Assembly: GCA_964430505.1 (NCBI GenBank)
Contig: CAYSGH010000017.1
Span: 1-64,000 of the forward strand
Length of the DNA stretch: 64,000 nt
Origin: UBA6176 sp032119375
GTDB lineage: Bacteria; Verrucomicrobiota; Verrucomicrobiia; Limisphaerales; UBA9464
Direction: 5' to 3'
Shown piece after piece: positions 52,950 to 61,617 of this stretch (position 1 is the stretch's first letter; every line of letters starts with the position of its first letter). The notes beneath the pieces were generated by a model. That model did no database searches and had not been told where the DNA came from. It worked only from the letters and a program-made list of their open reading frames with translations. The translations under genes and the position numbers were made by a program.

Positions 52950-53351
52950 TCAGGCAAACCGGATGGGGCGGGGTGGCGGGACGGGCGGGGTGTGGGGGCG
53001 GCGAGCCCAGAAGATGGGGGCGGATGCGACCGTCACTCGGTGCAGGGCGGGAGCGGCCCATTCGAGGGCGTCGGCCGGGGAGGCGAGCTCGAGCTTGGGC
53101 AAGTTGGGCGCTGCGTGGCTGGGGCTCGAATCCCTCGCGGAGTCGGCGGCCTTCGAGCGAACCCAGACGCAGAGGCGGCATGGGTGTTGGCCGTCGAAGG
53201 TCTTGCTGAGGGCGGCCGGGATGGAATCGCCGGAGCGCATGAATCCCGCGAACATCAGGGACCACGCAACGGATTGCAGCAGGGCCAAATGGAGGCCAAG
53301 GCTGGCAACCAGCCAACCCACCCACCACGCGCGTGACCACCGGCCCATCAC
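52950..53351 (-). CDS. Small membrane protein with Cys-x-x-Cys
   Basis: A 133-residue protein with one N-terminal hydrophobic segment (VGWLVASLGLHLALLQSVAW), perhaps a signal anchor. It carries the motif DGQHPCRLCVWVRSK, whose CxxC could bind a metal or be redox active. The remainder is Pro/Ala/Ser-rich. It looks like a small protein family seen in other Verrucomicrobia, but I can assign no function. It stands alone; the next gene on the strand upstream is the LptF/LptG-type permease gene 120 bases away. Confidence 0.65.
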   Translation of the reverse strand: MMGRWSRAWWVGWLVASLGLHLALLQSVAWSLMFAGFMRSGDSIPAALSKTFDGQHPCRLCVWVRSKAADSARDSSPSHAAPNLPKLELASPADALEWAAPALHRVTVASAPIFWARRPHTPPVPPPRPIRFA

Positions 53352-53471
53352 CGGAAGACGTTATGCGCGGTGCGTGGTGAAGGGGTCAAGCGTTGGCTCG
53401 GCACGAGGACGAGGGCCGGCTTTTGCTCCAGCACCGACGGGCATGGGCGGACGAGGCGTGCCCGAAACCGG

Positions 53472-54557
53472 CTATCGTGGCGGTCCGTCGGCACGGACAA
53501 GGAGCCAGGCGCCGATGGCTTGGAAGAGCAGGTTGGGGATCCAGAGGATGAGGTGGGGACGGAGGTCGGCGCGCGTTTCGAGGGATTGGCCGAGGATGAT
53601 GAAGGCGTAGTAGGCGGTGAGGAGGAGAAGGGCGAGGGCGACGCCGATGTTGGTCTCGCGTCGGTGGGAGCGGAGGCCGAGGGGAATGCCCACGAGGGTG
53701 AAGCCAATGCAGGCGAAGGAGAACGAGAGCTGCCGGTGCATGTGGACGCGGATGGGGGACAGGGCGTCGCCGGAGTCGCGTCGGCGGGCGAGTTCCTCCT
53801 GGAGCTGGCGGTAGGTCATCTCGGAGGGCTTGGGCTTGACCAGGGAGTCCGGCCGGAGATTGGAGAGGTTGGTGGTCCATTCGGAGAGGAACCCGGGGAC
53901 CTGGAGGTTGTTGAGGGACACGATGCCCTGGGCGTTGCGGAGGACGAGGGCGTCGGGCCAGCCGTTGGTGTCGAGGGAGAAGGCTCCCTCGGGCGCCCAC
54001 AGGTCGAGCGAGCGACGGCCCTCGCTGACCTGGTACACGAGGATGTCGGAGAGGTTGGTCCCGGAGGCGGAGCGGGCGTAGAGGGTGAGCGATCCGAAGT
54101 CGAGGTAGCGTCCGGCGATGAGGGACGAGAAGCCCTTGGCCCGCAGGATGTCCTGCTGGACCTGCTTGAAGGCCACGCGGCTGGCCGGGGCGACATGGCA
54201 GTTGAACGCGAGGCACAGCCCGGACAAGAGGATGCTGAGGCCGACGACGGGGGCGACGGAGGAGACGAGGCTGATGCCGCCGGCGCGCAGGGCGGTGATC
54301 TCGCCGTCGGCGCTGAGCCGTCCGAAGACGAGCAACGCGGCGGTGAGCATCCCGATGGGCAGTGCGAAGGCCAGGGCGAAGGGAATGAGAAGCAGGATGG
54401 AACGTCCGACCAACAGCAGGGACGCGCGGCCGCTGGCGAGGAGGTCGAGGACGTCCTTGAGGATGTTGCCCAGGAGCAGGACGAAGGTGAACACCGCGAC
54501 CGTGACCAGCAGCGTGGCGAGGGTCTCGCCGAGGAGATGGCGATGGAGCGTTCTCAC
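53472..54557 (-). CDS. LptF/LptG family permease (YjgP/YjgQ)
   Basis: A 361-residue inner-membrane protein of the LptF/LptG family, which extracts lipopolysaccharide from the membrane with LptB2. It has paired N-terminal helices, the conserved segment LPIGMLTAALLVFGRLSADG with the following E-I-T-A-L-R-A-G-G-I, a periplasmic beta-jellyroll in the middle, and three C-terminal helices (ALALLLLTAYYAFIILGQSL). It starts with a GTG that overlaps the mtnA stop (GTGA). Which of LptF and LptG it is cannot be told, and the partner gene is not in the window. Confidence 0.9.
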   Translation of the reverse strand: MRTLHRHLLGETLATLLVTVAVFTFVLLLGNILKDVLDLLASGRASLLLVGRSILLLIPFALAFALPIGMLTAALLVFGRLSADGEITALRAGGISLVSSVAPVVGLSILLSGLCLAFNCHVAPASRVAFKQVQQDILRAKGFSSLIAGRYLDFGSLTLYARSASGTNLSDILVYQVSEGRRSLDLWAPEGAFSLDTNGWPDALVLRNAQGIVSLNNLQVPGFLSEWTTNLSNLRPDSLVKPKPSEMTYRQLQEELARRRDSGDALSPIRVHMHRQLSFSFACIGFTLVGIPLGLRSHRRETNIGVALALLLLTAYYAFIILGQSLETRADLRPHLILWIPNLLFQAIGAWLLVRADGPPR

Positions 54558-55702
54558 TTCTTGGGCGGCAGGTCCCGGGCACTGGGCACGGTCGCCAAGC
54601 GGACGCTGGGTTGCGCCTTCAGGAGGCCCCTCAGCCCCGCGCGGGTCGCGTCGCACGTGCCGGCCTCGGTGATGAATCCGGTGACGAGGTGGAAGGGGGT
54701 GACGTCGAAGGCGTCGTTGCGCGCGGGCGACGCCTCGGGCGTGACGCGGACCCCGACGACGCGGCCCCGTGCGTCGGTGCCGGAGAGGTGCGTGACCTCG
54801 CGCTGGGAACGTTGCTCGATGGGAATGCCGCGCACGCCGTCGTCGAGGGTCCAGTCGATGGTGGACATGGGAAAGGCCACGTGGAACGGGACGCGATGGG
54901 CGTGGGCGGCGAGGGCCTTGAGGTAGGTGCCGACCTTGTTGGCGACGTCGCCGCGGCGCGTGACGCGGTCGGCCCCAACAATGACGACATCGACGAGTCC
55001 GCGCTGGAGCAGGTGACCGGCGGCGTTGTCGGCAACGACGGCGTGCGGGACGCCATGGTCCCCGAGCTCCCAGGCGGTGAGGGAGGCTCCTTGGTTGCGC
55101 GGGCGGGTTTCGCTGACCCAGACATGGATGGGGATGCCGGCGTCGTGCGCGAGGTACATGGGGGCGGTGGCGGTGCCCCACGCGACGGCCGCGAGGCGTC
55201 CGGCGTTGCAATGGGTCATGATGCGGACGGGCTCGCCACGGCGGCGGCGGGCCATGCGGCGGAGGACCTGGAGGCCGTGGAGTCCGAGGGCGTGGTTGGC
55301 GGCGACGTCGTGTTCGGCGACCTCGGCGGCCTTGAGGAAGGCGGCTTCACGACGCTGGGCCTGCGGGAGCGGGGCCAGGTGGGCACGCATGAGGTCCAGC
55401 GCCCAGCGCAGGTTCACGGCCGTGGGGCGCGTGGCGATGAGGACGTTGTAGGCATGGCCGACGTTGGAATCCGACGCGTCCTCGGCCATGGCCAAGGCCA
55501 TGCCGTAGGCAGCCGTGACGCCAATCAACGGCGCGCCGCGGATGATCATGTCGGAGATCGCGCGGGCGGCGTCGGCCAACGTGCGCAACGTGACGGTCTC
55601 GACGCGGTGCGGGAGGCGCGTTTGGTCGAGGACGACGACGGATCGCGCGTCCTGGCCGAGCCAGAGGGAGCGCTTGGGGCCTTGGGGGTTCTGGGCGGGC
55701 AT
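54554..55702 (-). CDS. mtnA: S-methyl-5-thioribose-1-phosphate isomerase
   Basis: A 382-residue MtnA that isomerises methylthioribose 1-phosphate to the ribulose form in methionine salvage. Conserved blocks are VVLDQTRLPHRVET, MIIRGAPLIGVTAAYGMAL, the catalytic Cys in MTHCNAGRLAAVAWGTA, VWVSETRPRNQGASLTAWEL and VGADRVTRRGDVANKVGTY with the catalytic Asp. Family members also act on related ribose or ribulose phosphates. It is translationally coupled to the LptF/LptG-type gene by a GTGA overlap, an unusual partnership. Other mtn genes are absent here. Confidence 0.95.
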   Translation of the reverse strand: MPAQNPQGPKRSLWLGQDARSVVVLDQTRLPHRVETVTLRTLADAARAISDMIIRGAPLIGVTAAYGMALAMAEDASDSNVGHAYNVLIATRPTAVNLRWALDLMRAHLAPLPQAQRREAAFLKAAEVAEHDVAANHALGLHGLQVLRRMARRRRGEPVRIMTHCNAGRLAAVAWGTATAPMYLAHDAGIPIHVWVSETRPRNQGASLTAWELGDHGVPHAVVADNAAGHLLQRGLVDVVIVGADRVTRRGDVANKVGTYLKALAAHAHRVPFHVAFPMSTIDWTLDDGVRGIPIEQRSQREVTHLSGTDARGRVVGVRVTPEASPARNDAFDVTPFHLVTGFITEAGTCDATRAGLRGLLKAQPSVRLATVPSARDLPPKK

Positions 55703-55729
55703 GGTCTAGGAAAGGGATGCGGCGGGCCT

Positions 55730-57211
55730 TCAGGCGAGGATGGGCTTCACGACATGGCCGTGGACGTCCGTGAGGCGGAAGTCGCGGCCTTGGAAGCGAT
55801 AGGTGAGGCGTTCGTGGTCGATGCCGAGGAGGTGGAGGAGGGTGGCTTGCAGGTCGTGCACATGGACGCCATCGGCGACGACGTTCATGCCGAGGTCGTC
55901 GGTCTCGCCGTACGAGAAGCCGGGACGGATGCCGCCGCCGGCGATCCAGGTGGTGTAGGCGTAGGGGTGATGGTCGCGTCCCCAGCGTGGGCGGTCGTTG
56001 ATGTTGCCTTGGATGAACGGCGTGCGGCCGAACTCTCCGCCCCAGACGACGAGCGTGTCCTCGAGGAGGCCGCGGCGTTCGAGATCCAGGACGAGGGCGG
56101 CAGAGGGCTGGTCCGTGTCGCGGCACTGGTGGTAGAGCTCGGTGGTGAGGGAGTTGTGCTGGTCCCAGCCGGCGTGCATGAGCTGGACGCAGCGGACGCC
56201 GCGCTCGAGGAGGCGCCGGGCCATGAGGCAGTTGTAGGCGAACGTGCCCGGCGTCCGCACGTCGGGGCCGTACTCGCGGAGGACGGAGTCGGGCTCGCGG
56301 GAGATGTCCGAGAGCTCGGGCACGGAGGCCTGCATTTGGAAGGCCATCTCGTACTGGGCGATGCGCGCCTGGATCTCGGGGTCGCCCCAGTCCTCGTGGT
56401 GCTGGCGGTTGAGGGCGGCGAGGTCGTCAAGCATGGCCCGGCGCACGGGGCGTTCGATGCCCGCCGGGTTGTCGAGGTACAGCACGGGCTCGGCGGAGCC
56501 GCGGAACTTGACCCCTTGGTGTCGGGACGGGAGGAAGCCGGAGCCCCAGTAGAAGTCGTAGAAGATCTGGCCGCACGTGGTGTTGCGGGTGACGGACGTC
56601 ATGGCGACGAACGCGGGGAGGTTGTCGGCCTCGGACCCGAGCCCGTACCCGAGCCATGCGCCGAGGGTGGGGCGGCCGGGGAGCTGGGAGCCGGAGAGCA
56701 TCAGGGAGATGGCCGGCGCGTGGTTCACGGCGTCGGTGTGCATTCCCTTCACGAAGCAGAGCCGGTCGGCGATGCCGGCGATGTGGGGGAGGAAGTTGGA
56801 GACCCACGCTCCGGACTGGCCGCGTTGATGGAAGGGCTCGACGGGCGCGAGCAGGAGCTTGCCATCGGCCTTGCCGGTCATGGTGCTGAAGCGCTTGCCG
56901 CCGATGTAGGAGTCCGGGAGCGGCTTGCCGTGGTCGCGCACGAGGCGGGGCTTGTAGTCGAAGAGATCGACGTGGGTGGGCGCGCCGTTTTGGAAGAGAT
57001 AGACGATGCGCTTGGCGCGGGGCTTGTAGTGGAAGTTGCCCCCGGCGAGCCCGGGCGCGGCCGCGTTGCCGTCACGCGACAGGAGATGGGCCAGAGCCGC
57101 CGTGCCCAGGCCCGTGGCACTGCGGCCGAGGAAGGCGCGTCGGGAAAGGTAGGGGTGTCGAGGACATGGGATCGAGGCGAGGTTTTGGGTTCCCGATGGC
57201 ATGGAAGGCAT
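55730..57211 (-). CDS. DUF1501 protein with Tat signal
   Basis: A 493-residue DUF1501 protein (alkaline-phosphatase-like sulfatase fold). A twin-arginine leader (LSRRAFLGRSATGLGTAAL) precedes KRIVYLFQNGAPTHVDLFDYK, a probable metal site. Other blocks are FVKGMHTDAVNHAPA, then MHAGWDQHNSL and VVWGGEFGRTPF with DHHPYAYTTWIAGG. DUF1501 genes nearly always pair with DUF1549/DUF1553 cytochromes, as here (57507-60011). The role is unknown; a secreted hydrolase or a structural partner is possible. Starts at 57211 and 57202 are both plausible. Confidence 0.92.
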   Translation of the reverse strand: MPSMPSGTQNLASIPCPRHPYLSRRAFLGRSATGLGTAALAHLLSRDGNAAAPGLAGGNFHYKPRAKRIVYLFQNGAPTHVDLFDYKPRLVRDHGKPLPDSYIGGKRFSTMTGKADGKLLLAPVEPFHQRGQSGAWVSNFLPHIAGIADRLCFVKGMHTDAVNHAPAISLMLSGSQLPGRPTLGAWLGYGLGSEADNLPAFVAMTSVTRNTTCGQIFYDFYWGSGFLPSRHQGVKFRGSAEPVLYLDNPAGIERPVRRAMLDDLAALNRQHHEDWGDPEIQARIAQYEMAFQMQASVPELSDISREPDSVLREYGPDVRTPGTFAYNCLMARRLLERGVRCVQLMHAGWDQHNSLTTELYHQCRDTDQPSAALVLDLERRGLLEDTLVVWGGEFGRTPFIQGNINDRPRWGRDHHPYAYTTWIAGGGIRPGFSYGETDDLGMNVVADGVHVHDLQATLLHLLGIDHERLTYRFQGRDFRLTDVHGHVVKPILA

Positions 57212-57231
57212 GTTGGGGGGCGACGGGAAAC

Positions 57232-57510
57232 TCAGCCGAGCTGTCTGAGGATGTCCGCCTTGGCCTGGTTCCATTCGAGGAACCTGGATTCGCCGGACGC
57301 GATGCGTTGCTCGCGTTCCGCGAGGACGTGCTGGTGCCCTTCCGGGGACATCACGTCTTCGGGATGGCGGCTGAGGTCCATCCAGACGGCCTCCAGCAAC
57401 CGAAGCTTTTCCTGGGTCATCATCGAGCGCAGCAACCTCCCGGTCGCCATGCGACGAGGCTGCGCCCCTTGGGGTTTGGACGCCATCGACTTGATTCGTG
57501 ACCGCTTCAT
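57232..57510 (-). CDS. Small addiction-module antitoxin-like protein
   Basis: A 92-residue basic, helical protein. Its C-terminal part (KLRLLEAVWMDLSRHPEDV, HQHVLAEREQRIASGES, FLEWNQAKADI) has the pattern of the Unstab_antitox/TIGR02574 addiction-module family: L-x-x-x-W, E-R, then a W-x-x-x-K-x-x-I end. No RelE/ParE-type toxin gene is beside it. The ATG at 57510 overlaps the stop of the PSD1 cytochrome gene (ATGA) and the DUF1501 gene starts 20 bases later, so it lies inside that operon. A small-protein partner of the PSD1/DUF1501 pair is the alternative. Confidence 0.68.
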   Translation of the reverse strand: MKRSRIKSMASKPQGAQPRRMATGRLLRSMMTQEKLRLLEAVWMDLSRHPEDVMSPEGHQHVLAEREQRIASGESRFLEWNQAKADILRQLG

Positions 57511-60011
57511 TCCTTTGAGAGCGACTCGTCGAGGTTGAGGACGGTGGAGGCGACGAGGGTCCATGCAGCCAGTTCGTGGGGAGGGACGCGGGAGGCGGGC
57601 TGTGCGTCGCCGGCCTTGAGGAGCTTTGCCGAGGCGTCGGGATGGGCGGCGAAGGTGGCGGCGTGGCGCGTGGCGGCGTCGAGGAGGATGCGGGCCTCGT
57701 GGGCGGAGGGCTTGCGGGAGAGGACGCGGAGGAAGAGTTGGTCGATGCGGGCGGCGGGGTCCGGGGAGGCGTTGCAGAGGGAGGCGGCGAGGATGCGTGC
57801 GGCCTCGACGAAGGCGGTGTCGTTGAGGAGGAGCAGGGCCTGGAGGGGGGTGTTGGTGCGAGGGGTGCGCACGGTGCAGACCTGTCGGGAGGCGACGTCG
57901 AAGAAGAGGGTGGGGCCGACGATGCGGCGCCAGAAGACGTAGAGGCTGCGGCGGTAGAGGGCGGCCCCGGAGTCGCGTTGGTATTTCTTGCCGCCGAACG
58001 TGGCCTCCTCCCACACGCCGTCGGGTTGATACGGCTTCACGGGCGGTCCGCCCACCTGCTCGACGAGGAGGCCCGAGGCGGCGAGCGCGACGTCGCGAAG
58101 CATCCACGAGGGCATGCGATGACGCGGGCCGCGGGCGAGGAGGCGGTTTTCGGGGTCGCGTCGGGCGGCGTCGCCGGAGACGCGGGAGGACTGTCGGTAG
58201 GTGGCGCTGGTGACGAGGAGGCGTTGGAGGGCCTTGATGTCCCAGCCCGAGGCGACGAGCTCCGACGCGAGCCAGTCGAGGAGTTCGGGGTGGGACGGGC
58301 GCTCCCCCTGGAGCCCGAGGTCCTCGGAGGTCTTCACCAGGCCGGTGCCGAAGAAGAGCTGCCATTGGCGGTTGGCGATGACGCGGGCGGTGAGGGGGTG
58401 GTCGGGGTGCAGCAACCAGCGTGCAAGGTCCAGGCGATTGGAGGCGGCGATGTTGGGCGACGGGGAAAGGGACTTGGGAAGCCCGGGGCCGGTCTTGGCT
58501 CCGGGCTTGTTGTACTGGCCACGTGCGAGCAGGAACGTGTCACGGGGCGCGGGCATGTCCTCCATGACCATGACGCGGGGGATGGATTGCTGGAGGGACC
58601 GGTGTCGGTCGTAGGCGGCCTGGAACGGCGGCAGGGTGGCGGCGTAGGCGGGGGCGAGCTTCTCGAAGTGGGCGTGGATCTTGCCGGCGTGGCCGGAGTT
58701 GCGCTTGCCGGGCTCGACGGCGAGGGCCTCGCGGACTTCCTTGGGCAGTTCCTTGAAGCCCGGGGCTTGGTCGATGGGCTGGCCGACGGGACGGGGAAAG
58801 AGAGGGGCCTCGGCGGCCGTGACGTCCGCGATGGTGCGATTCAGGGAACGCTGGGCATCGTCGAGGGCGCGTTGAAGGCCGGGCTCGATGACGTCGAGGA
58901 CGGGCGGCGTCTGGGGGTTGCCGCCGCCGCCATCGACGGCCGTGCGGTTGAACAAGGCGAGGAGCTGGAAGTAGTCGGACTGCGTGACGGGATCGAACTT
59001 GTGGTCGTGGCAGCGGGTGCAGTTGAAGGTTTGGGCGAGCCACACGGTGCCGACGGTCTCGACCTGGTCGAAGAGGTAGTCGATGCGGTTTTCCTCGGGG
59101 ATACGGCCGCCCTCGCCGTTGATGGGATGGTTGCGGACGAAGGCGGTGGCGAGGCGTTGGTCGCGGGAGGGGGAGGGGAGGAGGTCGCCGGCGAGCTGCC
59201 AGAGGCTGAATTGGTCGAAGGGGAGGTTGCGATTGAACGCGGAGACGACCCAGTCGCGCCACGGCCAGGCGGTGCGCTCGCCGTCGCCTTGGTACCCGTT
59301 GGAATCCGCGTAGCGCGCGGCCTCGAGCCATTCCCACGCCATGCGCTCGCCGTGGCGTGGAGAGGCGAGCAGGCGGTCCACGACCCGCTCGTAGGCATCC
59401 GGGGCGGGGTCCTTGAGAAAGGCCGCGACGTCATGGGGGGCAGGGGGCAGGCCCGTGAGGTCGAGGGTCACGCGGCGCAGGAGGCTTGCGCGGGAGGACT
59501 CGGGGCTGGGGTTCATGCCCTCTTGCGAGAGGCGCGCCTGAACGAAGGCGTCGATGGGGTGACGCGTTTGGGCGGTGGACCGGGGTGGGGCGGGGCGTTG
59601 GACGGGCTCGTAGGCCCAATGTTGGCCCCAGGGGGCACCGGCCTGGATCCATTGGGACAACAGGGCGCGCTGCGCGTCCGAGAGCGGCTTGTGGGCCGAG
59701 GGCGGTGGCATGACGTCGTCGGGGTCGTTCGACGTGATGCGCTGGACGAGCGCGCTGCGGCCTGGGTCGCCCGGGACGATGGCAGGCGCGCCCGACTTTC
59801 CCCCGGCACGGGCTCCCTCGGCGGTGTCGAGGCGCAACCCGCCCTTGCGCGAGGCGGCGTCTGGGCCGTGGCAGGCAAGGCAGTGGTCCGACAAGATGGG
59901 GAGGATGTCTCGGGAGAAGCGGGGGACGTCGGCGTGCGCGGCAAGACCCGAGGCCAGGGATGACACGAGGGACAGGGCGGCGATCAAACGGTGTGAAGTC
60001 GGCACGCGCAT
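57507..60011 (-). CDS. Exported PSD1/DUF1549-DUF1553 cytochrome-type protein
   Basis: An 834-residue protein of the Planctomycetes/Verrucomicrobia type. It has a signal peptide, a heme-c site CLACH at residues 44-48 (DHCLACHGPDAASRKGG) and a possible distal Met in DDVMPPPS. DUF1549 (SSRASLLRRVTLDLTGLPP, WEWLEAARYADSNGYQGD, NCTRCHDHKFDPV) is followed by DUF1553 (ASNRLDLARWLLHPDHPLTA, TPLQALLLLNDTAFVEAA). Thought to act in the periplasm in polymer degradation, but unproven. It leads a transcript with the antitoxin-like and DUF1501 genes. Confidence 0.95.
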   Translation of the reverse strand: MRVPTSHRLIAALSLVSSLASGLAAHADVPRFSRDILPILSDHCLACHGPDAASRKGGLRLDTAEGARAGGKSGAPAIVPGDPGRSALVQRITSNDPDDVMPPPSAHKPLSDAQRALLSQWIQAGAPWGQHWAYEPVQRPAPPRSTAQTRHPIDAFVQARLSQEGMNPSPESSRASLLRRVTLDLTGLPPAPHDVAAFLKDPAPDAYERVVDRLLASPRHGERMAWEWLEAARYADSNGYQGDGERTAWPWRDWVVSAFNRNLPFDQFSLWQLAGDLLPSPSRDQRLATAFVRNHPINGEGGRIPEENRIDYLFDQVETVGTVWLAQTFNCTRCHDHKFDPVTQSDYFQLLALFNRTAVDGGGGNPQTPPVLDVIEPGLQRALDDAQRSLNRTIADVTAAEAPLFPRPVGQPIDQAPGFKELPKEVREALAVEPGKRNSGHAGKIHAHFEKLAPAYAATLPPFQAAYDRHRSLQQSIPRVMVMEDMPAPRDTFLLARGQYNKPGAKTGPGLPKSLSPSPNIAASNRLDLARWLLHPDHPLTARVIANRQWQLFFGTGLVKTSEDLGLQGERPSHPELLDWLASELVASGWDIKALQRLLVTSATYRQSSRVSGDAARRDPENRLLARGPRHRMPSWMLRDVALAASGLLVEQVGGPPVKPYQPDGVWEEATFGGKKYQRDSGAALYRRSLYVFWRRIVGPTLFFDVASRQVCTVRTPRTNTPLQALLLLNDTAFVEAARILAASLCNASPDPAARIDQLFLRVLSRKPSAHEARILLDAATRHAATFAAHPDASAKLLKAGDAQPASRVPPHELAAWTLVASTVLNLDESLSKE

Positions 60012-60300
60012 GCGACGGGTTCCAGAATGGGGGACGCCGGGGGATGTTGGGCAAGCCTAGGGAAGCGAGAGGTGCGAGACGGGAAGCGGGGATCGGGAGG
60101 GTTGCTGGGCCGTCTTGGCCCGGTTCGATGCCGCGAAGGCCGCCGTCTTGTCCGCGAGCCTTGGGTGGAGGAAATGGCCAAGGTGGGTGCCGTGGGTTGG
60201 GTTGATCGGCTTCGCGGGTCGCGGGGGACACCAGGCCCATGAAGGGCACCGGAAGCGCGGCGACCTTGCCAAGACTTCGTGTCGGGCGTTGGATGCCAGC

Positions 60301-61452
60301 ATGAGACGGGGGTTCCTTCTTCTTTGCCTTGCATTGGGGTGTTCTTTTGCCGGCGCCGTCCAAGCGGGCTCGCGTCAGGCGGCCATGACGTTGTCGTGCC
60401 TGTCGATCCGGGTGCGACCCGCGACGTTCGCGCCGCTCGGGTTCCAGTATCGACTCGAGTTCACGACGGCCGACGACGACACGGTCAACGACGAGATGTA
60501 TCGGGCGGGCGGGACGGAGGAGGTGGGATCCAGCGCGGTGCTCCACTACCCGGGGTCTGAGGCGCTGGGTCCGATCGTGGCCTCGCTGGTGCTCAAGACG
60601 CCGATGGGGGGCGACCTCGACGTGGATGGGGTCACGGACTTCCTGCAGGTGAGCCGGGCGGTCCCCAACCTGACGTCCGCCGGGACCCTGGAGGTGGACG
60701 ACGGGATGGACGTGAGCCGGGGGACGGTGGCGGCGACGTGGAATCGGGCGGCGGGAAGCGCGACGGGCACGGTCCAGTTGAAGGTGAGCCTGCCGGACTT
60801 CTCCATCCAGGACCTCGTGTTCACCCACGCGTTTGAAGTCTTCCAGTACACGGGCGTGCTCACCTACGACGTGTCGGGGACGAACATCGCCGCAAGCGTG
60901 GATCTGCCGCGCGAGGGCGGCGGGACTGGATTCCAGGGGCCGATGCCGATGGGGCGCATCGACGCGGCGACGCTGGCGAGGCTGCCGGCGACGTGGACGG
61001 GGCCGGGGCAACTGGACTACGAGCCCATCGACACGTTTGGCCTCGAGGACGTCGAGACGACGCTGAACTACATCGCCAAGGGCCTCTACATGGGGTTGGT
61101 GATTTTTGCCGACGGGGACCCTTCGACGCCGTTCGCGAACGAATATGACTTCTTCGACGTCGTGATCCGCGACCCCAACGACGCGGACGGGGACGGGATC
61201 CCGGACTTGTCGGACGTTCCCGGCGCCGTCTTGCTGCGGCCGGGGATCACCATGCGGATTGAGGGGGGACGAGCGCGGGCGACGGTGACGGGGACGGCCG
61301 GCGCGCGTTGCTGGGTGGAGCGTGCGGATGCCATCGAGGGCAATGGCTGGACGAAGGCGGCCGAGGTGGTCCTCGGGACGGCGGGAAGCGCCGAGGTGGA
61401 CCTGGGCGCTTCGACGGGCGATGCGGCGTGGTTCCGGGCGCGGTGGCCATGA
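60301..61452 (+). CDS. Secreted protein of unknown function
   Basis: A 383-residue protein with a signal peptide (GFLLLCLALGCSFAGAVQA). The body is beta-rich and acidic. It includes ADDDTVNDEMYRAGG, a DPNDADGDGIPDLSD stretch of the calcium-binding thrombospondin-type-3 kind, and a C-terminal block (ARCWVERADAIEGNGWTKAA) like the ends of verrucomicrobial surface proteins. The ATG at 60301 opens the signal peptide; the earlier open frame from 60115 has no homology. I can assign no function. The 289 bases between it and the PSD1 gene show nothing recognisable, nor do the 165 bases downstream. Confidence 0.75.
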   Translation: MRRGFLLLCLALGCSFAGAVQAGSRQAAMTLSCLSIRVRPATFAPLGFQYRLEFTTADDDTVNDEMYRAGGTEEVGSSAVLHYPGSEALGPIVASLVLKTPMGGDLDVDGVTDFLQVSRAVPNLTSAGTLEVDDGMDVSRGTVAATWNRAAGSATGTVQLKVSLPDFSIQDLVFTHAFEVFQYTGVLTYDVSGTNIAASVDLPREGGGTGFQGPMPMGRIDAATLARLPATWTGPGQLDYEPIDTFGLEDVETTLNYIAKGLYMGLVIFADGDPSTPFANEYDFFDVVIRDPNDADGDGIPDLSDVPGAVLLRPGITMRIEGGRARATVTGTAGARCWVERADAIEGNGWTKAAEVVLGTAGSAEVDLGASTGDAAWFRARWP

Positions 61453-61617
61453 CGACGTGCTCGCCATCCTCCGGGGACGTTTTTGCCAGCCGATGGGCAA
61501 CGCCCTGCTCGAGTCCGTAGAGAGGGCCATCCCACGAGCCAGCGGGCAGAGCCTTAAGGATTCGGTCGAAGTGCGGTTGTCCTGATCCAGCACGAGGCTC
61601 GGACGTTGAGCCGGAAA

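Noticed and set aside
54611..59963. 975- and 795-codon plus-strand frames
   Set aside because: They mirror mtnA, DUF1501 and PSD1 genes and are Gly/Glu/Val-rich with no recognisable features.
60012..60300. Small minus-strand gene between the PSD1 and secreted-protein genes
   Set aside because: Open frames exist on both strands but show no start signal, conserved motif or coding character.
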